12,097 nt of DNA from Nitrososphaerota archaeon (GTDB lineage Archaea > Thermoproteota > Nitrososphaeria > Nitrososphaerales > Nitrosopumilaceae): NCBI GenBank assembly GCA_016200035.1, contig JACQFM010000045.1, positions 1 through 12,097 on the forward strand, written 5' to 3'. The notes beneath the pieces were generated by a model, which made no database searches, was not told the DNA's origin, and was given only the letters and a program-made list of their open reading frames with translations. The position numbers and the translations under genes were made by a program. Each line of letters starts with the position of its first letter. Within the stretch, counting starts at the first letter, position 1. Shown piece after piece: positions 6,213 to 11,768 of this stretch.

Positions 6213-6365
6213 CTAACGCTTGTTGGAATCCTTTTTATTTTTTGGTCCTGAACGCAGATGAAAGTTTAGACAGTAGCTACATAACTTTGAGATACATCCC
6301 ATTTCAGTATCATGATTGCATATTCCACATTCGTAATGCCTTAACAGGTTAGCTATCTTAGACAA
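6213..6365 (-). CDS. Small Cys-rich putative zinc-binding protein (50 aa, copy A)
   Basis: A 50-aa frame from TTG 6365 to TAG 6215-6213. It carries Cys at residues 13, 16, 24, 29 and 32 and His at 18 and 36, in the arrangement C-x2-C-x7-C-x4-C-x2-C-x3-H. The first part reads YECGICNHDTEMGC, and the C-terminus is basic (GPKNKKDSNKR). The 38-aa product at 7080-7196 shows the same spacing and the shared frame E-C-G-x-C-x-H-x-T-E, which makes both very likely real. The Cys pairs suggest one compact zinc site; no function is recognised. No ATG precedes the Cys motif in frame (an in-frame stop lies 6 bp upstream of the TTG), so a TTG start is required. It follows the 47-aa gene by 17 bp and is probably co-transcribed with it. 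Confidence 0.65.
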   Translation of the reverse strand: MSKIANLLRHYECGICNHDTEMGCISKLCSYCLNFHLRSGPKNKKDSNKR

Positions 6366-6382
6366 GTTTTAACAGCTCTAAA

Positions 6383-6526
6383 TCAATCTTGAGATTCTTC
6401 AAATTTTTCGTCTTGCTCATAACCTATCTCTAATTCCGCTTGATGAAGCTGTTCTTGTGCTTTTTCGTGTTCCAGCTCTTTGACCTTTTTTTCCTGTTCT
6501 ATCTTCCGGGGTTTCTTATTTTTCAT
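6383..6526 (-). CDS. Small highly charged hypothetical protein (47 aa)
   Basis: A 47-aa frame from ATG 6526 to TGA 6385-6383, too short for most gene callers. It is almost entirely Lys, Glu, Gln and Asp (for example PRKIEQEKKVKELEHEK) with heptad-like spacing of hydrophobic residues, predicting one long helix or a coiled coil. It has no Cys, no signal peptide and no membrane segment. It is placed as the first gene before the Cys-rich protein copy A. A TATA-like GTAATATT (6549-6556, minus) is centred about 26 bp before the ATG, again a leaderless spacing. The function is unknown. The strongly biased composition and the tight spacing to the next gene support it as coding, but chance cannot be excluded at this length. 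Confidence 0.55.
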   Translation of the reverse strand: MKNKKPRKIEQEKKVKELEHEKAQEQLHQAELEIGYEQDEKFEESQD

Positions 6527-6548
6527 ATTATACCATGCATTGATATTG

Positions 6549-6556
6549 AATATTAC
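6549..6556 (-). promoter_or_regulatory. TATA-like box of the 47-aa / Cys-rich-A unit
   Basis: GTAATATT on the minus strand, centred 26.5 bp before ATG 6526. TGAAAATTA at 6578-6586 (one mismatch to the uspA-1/hsp20-2 element) lies 29.5 bp further upstream. Confidence 0.3.
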
Positions 6557-6564
6557 AGAGATCT

Positions 6565-6602
6565 AGATTATCACTTATGAAAATTAGAACTGTCTTTTTA
6601 TT
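6565..6602 (+). promoter_or_regulatory. Putative promoter region of the 93-aa ORF
   Basis: AGATTATCA (6565-6573) matches eight of nine positions of the thermosome/uspA-2 element, and a TATA box TTTTTATT (6595-6602) follows at 29.5 bp centre to centre. Initiation would fall near 6624, leaving a leader of about 65 nt before ATG 6690, unless translation begins earlier. The stretch 6527-6689 holds no other gene that I can support. Confidence 0.35.
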
Positions 6603-6689
6603 AAAGGAAATTATCTAGTTCATCTGGTCCCCACATTAGTTGTAGCATCACAGGATTTTGAACGTGATTTATCTATCTTAAAAGATATA

Positions 6690-6971
6690 ATGAAACAATT
6701 TGAGGAAAAAACTAATTACAAAAACGGATACAAATTAAGCGAAAAAGGTCAAAAAGCTGCGGGCTGGTGGTTTTATGAAATTTATTTCAGTTCAGAGTTT
6801 ATGGAAAAAATTATTCAGAGTGAATCTACAGCCGATAAGAAAATAAAGAATGAGATGGACGTACTGGAACTCATTAAGAATAATTTAAAACAGAAGGGAT
6901 CGAATGCACGGATAAGACTGTACAAAGACAAACCGTTTCTGGCAAGCTGGTGGAAATGGCTGATGAAATAA
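6690..6971 (+). CDS. Hypothetical protein (93 aa)
   Basis: I do not recognise a family. The product is charged and mostly helical by composition. It has aromatic clusters at AAGWWFYEIYF (residues 23-33) and ASWWKWLMK (C-terminus), with a Lys/Glu-rich middle. There are no Cys pairs, signal peptide or convincing membrane span. The reading frame stays open upstream of ATG 6690 back to 6588 and reads like protein (LVVASQDFERDLSILKDI), but no ATG, GTG or TTG lies in that stretch. The true start may therefore be an unusual codon, or the gene may have lost its 5' end to a frameshift. It ends at a hairpin (6971-6994) and converges on the 38-aa Cys-rich gene. Confidence 0.5.
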   Translation: MKQFEEKTNYKNGYKLSEKGQKAAGWWFYEIYFSSEFMEKIIQSESTADKKIKNEMDVLELIKNNLKQKGSNARIRLYKDKPFLASWWKWLMK

Positions 6972-6994
6972 TCTATTAATTTTACTTAATAGAT
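6971..6994 (+). terminator. Hairpin at the 3' end of the 93-aa ORF
   Basis: A perfect 9-bp stem, ATCTATTAA / TTAATAGAT, around a 6-base loop, beginning at the last base of the stop codon and followed by a T-rich GTTTGTTTT (6997-7005). It may terminate transcription or shape the mRNA 3' end. Confidence 0.4.
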
Positions 6995-7026
6995 AGTTTG
7001 TTTTAAAACACTGAGACAAATCAACA

Positions 7027-7072
7027 GAAGCCATTTTTGTTGTCTTAGAATTATTTTAGCAAAATTGGCTTC
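7027..7072. repeat. Inverted repeat between convergent genes
   Basis: The arms GAAGCCATTTTTG (7027-7039) and CAAAATTGGCTTC (7060-7072) pair over 13 positions with one mismatch, around a 20-base loop. It lies between the ends of the 93-aa ORF and the 38-aa Cys-rich gene. A bidirectional 3'-end structure is the simplest reading. Confidence 0.5.
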
Positions 7073-7079
7073 ACAAAAA

Positions 7080-7196
7080 CTATCTGTTTTTTCCAAAAGG
7101 ACCCAAGTGATCTGTCATGCAACATTTGCATTGTTTGGTAAAACATTCTTCTTCAGTCTCATGCCCACATGAACCACATTCACAGTGTTTTACCAT
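7080..7196 (-). CDS. Small Cys-rich putative zinc-binding protein (38 aa, copy B)
   Basis: A 38-aa frame from ATG 7196 to TAG 7082-7080. It has Cys at residues 5, 7, 10, 18, 23, 25 and 26 and His at 4, 12 and 30. From Cys7 the spacing C-x2-C-x7-C-x4-C-x2-C-x3-H equals that of the 50-aa product at 6213-6365, with shared E-C-G-x-C-x-H-x-T-E and K-x-C-x2-C residues. The two are evidently paralogues kept about 700 bp apart. A zinc site made of Cys (and perhaps His) is inferred from the pattern; no partner or function is recognised. A TATA-like GTTTATTT (7228-7235, minus) is about 35 bp before the ATG, giving a leader of roughly 9 nt. Both copies were easy to miss because of their size. Confidence 0.68.
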   Translation of the reverse strand: MVKHCECGSCGHETEEECFTKQCKCCMTDHLGPFGKNR

Positions 7197-7227
7197 ATCT
7201 ATTACATTCGTAAAGTAACTCCATTCC

Positions 7228-7235
7228 AAATAAAC
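7228..7235 (-). promoter_or_regulatory. TATA-like box of the Cys-rich copy B gene
   Basis: GTTTATTT on the minus strand. The palindrome TGATATCA (7256-7263) lies 28 bp upstream, echoing the half-sites of the motif before the stress genes but without the central base. The rest of 7197-7308 shows no gene. Confidence 0.3.
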
Positions 7236-7308
7236 TCAATCGTTATTATCAATGCTGATATCAAAAATAACTACTGCAATTATTCAATTCATATTTAATC
7301 AAATCCAC

Positions 7309-9093
7309 CTAATGTGGACAAACCACTCCTTCACAGCCACCAGCAAATTCGGAATCAGCAACGACATGCCTCTCTACCAATCCTTTTTTCATGGAACCAA
7401 TAGTTAGAACTTGATTAGGTTTACTTCCATATCTATAAACGGTAATTCCTTTACATTTCAATTTGTACGCAAGCACGTATGCATCACGTACTTCCTTAGG
7501 TGTCACATTCTCTGGCAAATTAATTGTTTTACTTACCGCGTTATCAGTATATTTTTGAAAAGCTGCTTGCATTTTAACGTGCCATTGCGGTGAAATGTCT
7601 AATGCAGTAACAAAAATTCTCTTTACATTCTTTGGTATGTCTGGAATTTTTTGTATAGAACCAGTTTTAGCAATTCGTATCAAAAGGTCTTTTGAGAAGA
7701 ATTTTTTCTTTTCTGAAATTTTTTCAAAACTCTTGTTTGTTTCAAGAAGTCTTATTCCCTCCATTACATTTCTAACAAAAGAAATCGCAAACAATGGCTC
7801 TATTCCAGAAGAACAACTGGCAATAATAGAAATCGTGCCAGTAGGAGCTATCGTGGTCACAGTTGCATTACGCATGTGTTTGTACTTCTTTTTAGTTTTC
7901 CAAATGCTATGCTGAAAGTTTGGAAAGTCTCCGCGTTCCTTCCCTAGTTGTTCGGAAGTTTTATGCCCCTCCTTTTCTATAAATTTCATAATTTGTTTGC
8001 CGATTTTTAGGGCTTTGGTGGAATTATATGGAATATTCATTTTGATTAGCGATTCTGCAAAACCCATAACCCCAATACCGATTTTTCTATTCGCATAAGT
8101 GATATCTTCAATTTCTTGAACAGGGTACCTATTGGCATCAATTACGTTATCCAAGAATCTCACCCCCACACGAACAAGTTGTCTCAACTTATCCCAGTTG
8201 ATCTTTTTGCCACTCACAACCTTAGATAAATTAATTGAGCCCAAATTGCAGGATTCCCATGGGAGCAATGGTTGCTCACCACACGGATTGGTTGCATCTA
8301 TCTTTCCGACTTCTGGTGTGGGATTGGCACGATTAATTTGATCTATGAAGATCATCCCCGGATCTCCTGTCTTCCAAGCGTTTGCTACAATCAAATCAAA
8401 GACCTTTTTTGCATTTAATTTTCCAACTGCTTGATTATTTCGTGGATTAATCAAAGGATATTCACTATTTTTTTCAACAGCTTTCATGAATTCGTCGGTT
8501 ACAGCGACTGAAATATTGAAATTGCTCAGGAAGTGTTCTTTGGATTTACATGCAATAAATTCTAAAATGTCCGGATGGTCTACTCTAAGAATTCCCATGT
8601 TTGCTCCACGACGCCTTCCACCTTGTTTTATCACATCGGTAGTTTTGTCAAATATTGTCATGAACGTAACAGGTCCAGAGGCAACACCATCAGTAGATTT
8701 TACTACGTCTCCTTGATACCGTAACTTACTAAAATCGAAACCTGTTCCACCCCCACCTTGATGAATTATCGCAGTCCATTTTACCGCGTTAAAGATCCCT
8801 TGCAAGGAATCTTCTACAGGAATAACAAAACATGCAGAAAGTTGTCCAATTTCTGTTCCAGCGTTCATCAATGTTGGAGTATTTGGCAAAAATTCTAAAT
8901 TCGACATTATTCTATAAAATTGCTCCTCAGTTTTTTTCACGTTTGTTCTTCGGCCGTATTTTGTTTCTACTAGTGCAATCGCGTGCGCTACCCTACGGAA
9001 AAGCTGAGATGGAGTTTCTATAACCTGTCCTTTTTCATTCTTTAAAAGATATCTTCTCTCAAGAACTTTCATTGCGTTTTTTTCTATTTTCAC
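7309..9093 (-). CDS. nrdJ: Ribonucleotide reductase, class II (adenosylcobalamin-dependent)
   Basis: The 594-aa catalytic subunit reduces ribonucleotides to deoxyribonucleotides using a cobalamin-generated thiyl radical. Visible catalytic elements are SACFV with Cys88 (one of the redox pair), the active-site loop N269-P-C271-G-E273 with thiyl Cys271 and Glu273, then LLPWESCNLGSINLS and APTGTISIIASCSSG. The C-terminal tail GGCEGVVC (Cys587, Cys592) would shuttle electrons. No N-terminal ATP-cone is present: the catalytic region begins at once with AMKVLERRYLL. The start is GTG 9093, preceded by AAGGAT and a TATA box at 9124-9131. The frame is open for 16 further codons upstream but without a start codon. 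Class II enzymes work with or without oxygen, and Nitrososphaerota make cobalamin, which fits. It is divergent from the AMP phosphorylase gene. Confidence 0.93.
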   Translation of the reverse strand: MKIEKNAMKVLERRYLLKNEKGQVIETPSQLFRRVAHAIALVETKYGRRTNVKKTEEQFYRIMSNLEFLPNTPTLMNAGTEIGQLSACFVIPVEDSLQGIFNAVKWTAIIHQGGGGTGFDFSKLRYQGDVVKSTDGVASGPVTFMTIFDKTTDVIKQGGRRRGANMGILRVDHPDILEFIACKSKEHFLSNFNISVAVTDEFMKAVEKNSEYPLINPRNNQAVGKLNAKKVFDLIVANAWKTGDPGMIFIDQINRANPTPEVGKIDATNPCGEQPLLPWESCNLGSINLSKVVSGKKINWDKLRQLVRVGVRFLDNVIDANRYPVQEIEDITYANRKIGIGVMGFAESLIKMNIPYNSTKALKIGKQIMKFIEKEGHKTSEQLGKERGDFPNFQHSIWKTKKKYKHMRNATVTTIAPTGTISIIASCSSGIEPLFAISFVRNVMEGIRLLETNKSFEKISEKKKFFSKDLLIRIAKTGSIQKIPDIPKNVKRIFVTALDISPQWHVKMQAAFQKYTDNAVSKTINLPENVTPKEVRDAYVLAYKLKCKGITVYRYGSKPNQVLTIGSMKKGLVERHVVADSEFAGGCEGVVCPH

Positions 9094-9123
9094 GTTATCC
9101 TTCTGATTAGATTGAGGATCCCA

Positions 9124-9131
9124 GATAAAAG
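9124..9131 (-). promoter_or_regulatory. TATA box of the class II ribonucleotide reductase gene
   Basis: CTTTTATC on the minus strand, centred about 34 bp before GTG 9093. It predicts a leader of about 8 nt containing AAGGAT. GGATTATCA at 9139-9147 resembles the shared dyad but sits too close to this box to match the other sites. Confidence 0.4.
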
Positions 9132-9194
9132 CTGCACCGGATTATCAATTTTGGGTTTGAGTCGAGAAAGGAGGTAGGTTCCAGTTTTCATCTG

Positions 9195-9232
9195 TGATTA
9201 TTAACTTTGAAAAAGCACTGGATGTTTTTATC
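9195..9232 (+). promoter_or_regulatory. Promoter of the AMP phosphorylase gene with candidate operator
   Basis: TGATTATTA (9195-9203; eight of nine matches to the thermosome element) is followed by a TATA box TTTTTATC (9225-9232), 29.5 bp centre to centre. The box is centred 29.5 bp before ATG 9258 and lies within the longer upstream frame that starts at 9207, arguing against that longer start. Confidence 0.5.
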
Positions 9233-9257
9233 TCCGTTTCTGATTCAAAGTAACAAT

Positions 9258-10817
9258 ATGTCATCCAGCTCCATGCGGCTAAGAGTGAATGTACTAGGCA
9301 TAGAGTCTGGTGGAAAACCAATAGTCTTTCTAAATAAACAAGACGCCGATGAGATAGGTGTAACTGCTTCAGCTAGAGTAAGGATAAATTCAAAAAGAAA
9401 TGAGCTCACCGCAATAGTAAACATCGCACCAAAATACCTCAAGAAGGGGTTCATTGGTGTCAGCGAAGAAGCAAGTAGGGCACTATCATTAAAACGAAAC
9501 TCATTAGTGGATATTGAGGTTGCCACCTTTCCCAAATCATTGCAATTCATCCGCCACAAATTAAATGGTAAGAGGTTGTTGTACAACGAGATTCATGAAA
9601 TCGTAAAAGATGTTGTTCAGGGAAATTTGAATGAGGGTGAGATATCAGCCTTTGTAACAGCTCTGCATATTCAAGGATTGGACCTTGATGAAGCTACCAG
9701 TTTGTCTTCATCGATGGTGGAGACTGGAAAACAATTGAAACTTGGTAAAAAGATTATAGTAGACAAACACAGCATCGGTGGAGTCCCTGGAGATAAAACA
9801 ACGCTTTTAGTTGTACCAATAGTTGCTGCTGCCGGATTGATAATCCCAAAGGCGTCATCTAGAGCAATAACATCTGCTGCCGGAACAGCAGATAGAGCAG
9901 AAACACTAATGCCAGTTGATCTTGGAATTGAGGAGATGCAAAGTGTTGTTAAGAGATGTAATGGATGCATAGTATGGGGTGGTTCATTAGAACTAGCTCC
10001 AGCAGATGATATTTTTGTTAGAACAGAATATTCACTGTCCATAGATCCGTTACTTTTGCCATCCATAATGAGTAAAAAGAAAGCAGTTGGTGCTACACAT
10101 CTAGTAGTTGACATACCAACTGGCAGGGGAGCAAAGATAAAGTCGATAGGTGAAGCAGACCTTCTTGCAAAGGATATAATAGAATTGGGCAGAAGGCTTG
10201 GAATACATTCTCACTGCGTGCTTACGTATGGCGAACAGCCAGTTGGTTTTACATTAGGTGCCTCACTTGAAGCAAGAGAGGCGTTGGGCGTCCTAATGAA
10301 TAAGACAAATGTGCCAGATCTGGTAGACAAGGCATGTCACCTTGCAGGTGCGGTCTTTGAGATGGTAGGAAAAAAAAATGGATATGCTCTTGCCAGAGAA
10401 ATTTTACATTCTGGAAAGGCAGAAAAAAAACTTAGAGAGATAATTTCTTTTCAGGGGGGAAATCCAGCTGTAAAGACTAGTGATCTTGTTATCGGAGAAG
10501 ACGTCTTTCATTTGCGGGCAAGAAAAGCTGGTGAGGTATTGTGGATAGACAACAGTGCTCTAGTCGAGATAGCGCGAGCAGCTGGTGCACCTAAAGACAA
10601 AGGAGCTGGTCTAGTCCTTCACAAGAAAATTGGCGATAAGGTTTCAAATAATGATCTTCTTGTTACCATATGTGCTGAAAAATCTCGCAAGCTCTCAAGG
10701 GCTCAGGAAATTCTATCTGAGCAAGAACCAATTGGCGTTGGTGATAGAAGGGAGATGTTTATACATAAAGTCAAAGAAGCACCTGTTGTCAGAAGAGCTT
10801 TCGTGTTGGATAGATAA
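9258..10817 (+). CDS. deoA: AMP phosphorylase (archaeal thymidine phosphorylase family)
   Basis: The 519-aa product runs from ATG 9258. It converts AMP and phosphate to adenine and ribose 1,5-bisphosphate, the first step of archaeal nucleoside-monophosphate degradation. An N-terminal beta-rich domain (about 5-85, RLRVNVLGIESGGKPIVFLN) is typical of the archaeal AMP-specific branch. Then comes the phosphorylase core with KHSIGGVPGDKTT (170-182, phosphate binding) and SSRAITSAAGTADRAE (200-215), a close match to the thymidine/pyrimidine-nucleoside phosphorylase signature. The frame also offers ATG 9207, 9222 and 9273. I choose 9258 because a TATA box lies 29.5 bp upstream of it. In many archaea the product feeds ribose-1,5-bisphosphate isomerase and form III RuBisCO, neither of which is in this window. 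The nuclease gene follows 43 bp downstream on the same strand. Confidence 0.92.
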   Translation: MSSSSMRLRVNVLGIESGGKPIVFLNKQDADEIGVTASARVRINSKRNELTAIVNIAPKYLKKGFIGVSEEASRALSLKRNSLVDIEVATFPKSLQFIRHKLNGKRLLYNEIHEIVKDVVQGNLNEGEISAFVTALHIQGLDLDEATSLSSSMVETGKQLKLGKKIIVDKHSIGGVPGDKTTLLVVPIVAAAGLIIPKASSRAITSAAGTADRAETLMPVDLGIEEMQSVVKRCNGCIVWGGSLELAPADDIFVRTEYSLSIDPLLLPSIMSKKKAVGATHLVVDIPTGRGAKIKSIGEADLLAKDIIELGRRLGIHSHCVLTYGEQPVGFTLGASLEAREALGVLMNKTNVPDLVDKACHLAGAVFEMVGKKNGYALAREILHSGKAEKKLREIISFQGGNPAVKTSDLVIGEDVFHLRARKAGEVLWIDNSALVEIARAAGAPKDKGAGLVLHKKIGDKVSNNDLLVTICAEKSRKLSRAQEILSEQEPIGVGDRREMFIHKVKEAPVVRRAFVLDR

Positions 10818-10860
10818 ATGTCAAAACCCTTCCTTGTAACTTGGAGTAAATGAATCGACT

Positions 10861-11688
10861 ATGTCTCAAAAGGAAATCTATGTAATTAAAGCAAACGGAC
10901 AGCGACTGCCATTTGACCAGAACAAGGTTAAAGCAACTTGTATTAGAGCTGGTGCGAGCAACAATCTAGCACAACGGGTATCAAATAAAATTCATGAACA
11001 AATACATGATGGCACTACTACCAAAGAGATTTACAATATGGTTTTGAACGTCCTTGCTGCAGAAGACGAAGGACAGGTTATCAAGCACAGGTATCGTTTG
11101 AAGGAATCGATAATGCTTATGGGGCCTGCTGGGTTTCCATTTGAAATCTACGTTGGTGAAATACTTGGGCATTATGGATTTAGTATCAAATCAACAAGGA
11201 CACAAGTAAGGGGGAAATGTGTGAAACATGAGGTCGACATTATTGCAGATTCAAATCTTACTGACAAAAGATACCTTGTCGAGTGTAAATATCATAATTC
11301 GCCTGGAATATACACTGGACTGAAAGAGGCACTATATACTCATGCTAGATTCTTGGATCTTAGCGAACTCTTTGATAAGGAAATGCTTGTATGTAACACA
11401 AAAGTTTCTGAGGATGTCATAACCTACTCTAAATGCATAGGTCAGGAGTTGTTGTGCTGGCGATATCCACACGACAAAGGACTTGAAAAGATGATAGAAG
11501 ATAAAGGCCTGTATCCAATAACCATTTTAGGACTGAGCTCTAAGGAATTGTTGGCTCTTTCTGAACACAAGGTCATGCTGGCCAAGGATCTCTTAGTCAT
11601 TGATATGAACAAGTTATCACGAAAAACAAACATATCGTATACAAGACTACAACGACTACAGAATTTGGTGAGACGAATTCTTGGTTAG
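10861..11688 (+). CDS. ATP-cone domain fused to Mrr-like PD-(D/E)XK nuclease
   Basis: The 275-aa product has three parts. Residues 4-88 are an ATP-cone (YVIKANGQRLPFDQNKV, then TTKEIYNMVLNVL and VIKHRYRLKESIMLMGP), the regulatory ATP/dATP-binding module known from ribonucleotide reductases and NrdR. Residues about 93-205 form a restriction-endonuclease-like fold with E100, D126 (KHEVDIIA) and E141-C-K143 (LVECKYH), the metal-binding set of the Mrr/PD-(D/E)XK superfamily. The C-terminal 60 residues (PITILGLSSKELLALSEHKV onward) resemble helix-hairpin-helix DNA-binding segments. I infer a DNA nuclease gated by adenine nucleotide levels; the substrate is unknown. No methyltransferase is nearby, so a classical restriction system is not supported. 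It follows the AMP phosphorylase gene and is probably co-transcribed with it. Confidence 0.85.
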   Translation: MSQKEIYVIKANGQRLPFDQNKVKATCIRAGASNNLAQRVSNKIHEQIHDGTTTKEIYNMVLNVLAAEDEGQVIKHRYRLKESIMLMGPAGFPFEIYVGEILGHYGFSIKSTRTQVRGKCVKHEVDIIADSNLTDKRYLVECKYHNSPGIYTGLKEALYTHARFLDLSELFDKEMLVCNTKVSEDVITYSKCIGQELLCWRYPHDKGLEKMIEDKGLYPITILGLSSKELLALSEHKVMLAKDLLVIDMNKLSRKTNISYTRLQRLQNLVRRILG

Positions 11689-11716
11689 TTTCGGCTTACC
11701 ATAAAATTTGTGGACC

Positions 11717-11733
11717 AAAAAATTAATAATAAA
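11717..11733 (-). terminator. T-rich termination signal for the phosphoribosyltransferase gene
   Basis: On the minus strand this reads TTTATTATTAATTTTTT, about 35-50 bp beyond the TAG at 11769. T-tracts are the usual archaeal termination signal. The stretch 11689-11768 between the two convergent genes holds nothing else that I can recognise. Confidence 0.35.
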
Positions 11734-11768
11734 TCCCAGATTCTATTATCGAAAGCGTAGCCTATCTT

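Noticed and set aside
7595..7915. 106-codon open frame on the plus strand
   Set aside because: It is antisense to class II ribonucleotide reductase. The hydrophobic look follows from the complement of the conserved coding sequence.
9139..9147. GGATTATCA near the ribonucleotide reductase promoter as another copy of the dyad
   Set aside because: It is only about 15 bp from the TATA box, not 28-30 bp, so it does not share the register of the other sites and may be chance in AT-rich DNA.
9168..9175. Perfect Shine-Dalgarno-like AAGGAGGT in the nrdJ/deoA gap
   Set aside because: No start codon with a usable frame lies 5-10 bases downstream; the nearest GTG (9194) opens a frame of only 19 codons. 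It is also upstream of the proposed deoA transcript start.
9245..9586. 113-codon open frame on the minus strand
   Set aside because: It overlaps the promoter-proximal part of the AMP phosphorylase gene in antisense and shows no recognisable domain or start signal.
9671..10114. 147-codon open frame on the minus strand
   Set aside because: It lies fully opposite the AMP phosphorylase coding region, whose motifs are unambiguous. The product is Ser/Pro/Ile-rich with no family features.
10861..11688. A restriction-modification system
   Set aside because: The nuclease core is Mrr-like, but no methyltransferase, specificity subunit or other defence gene is present, and the ATP-cone points to a nucleotide-regulated role.
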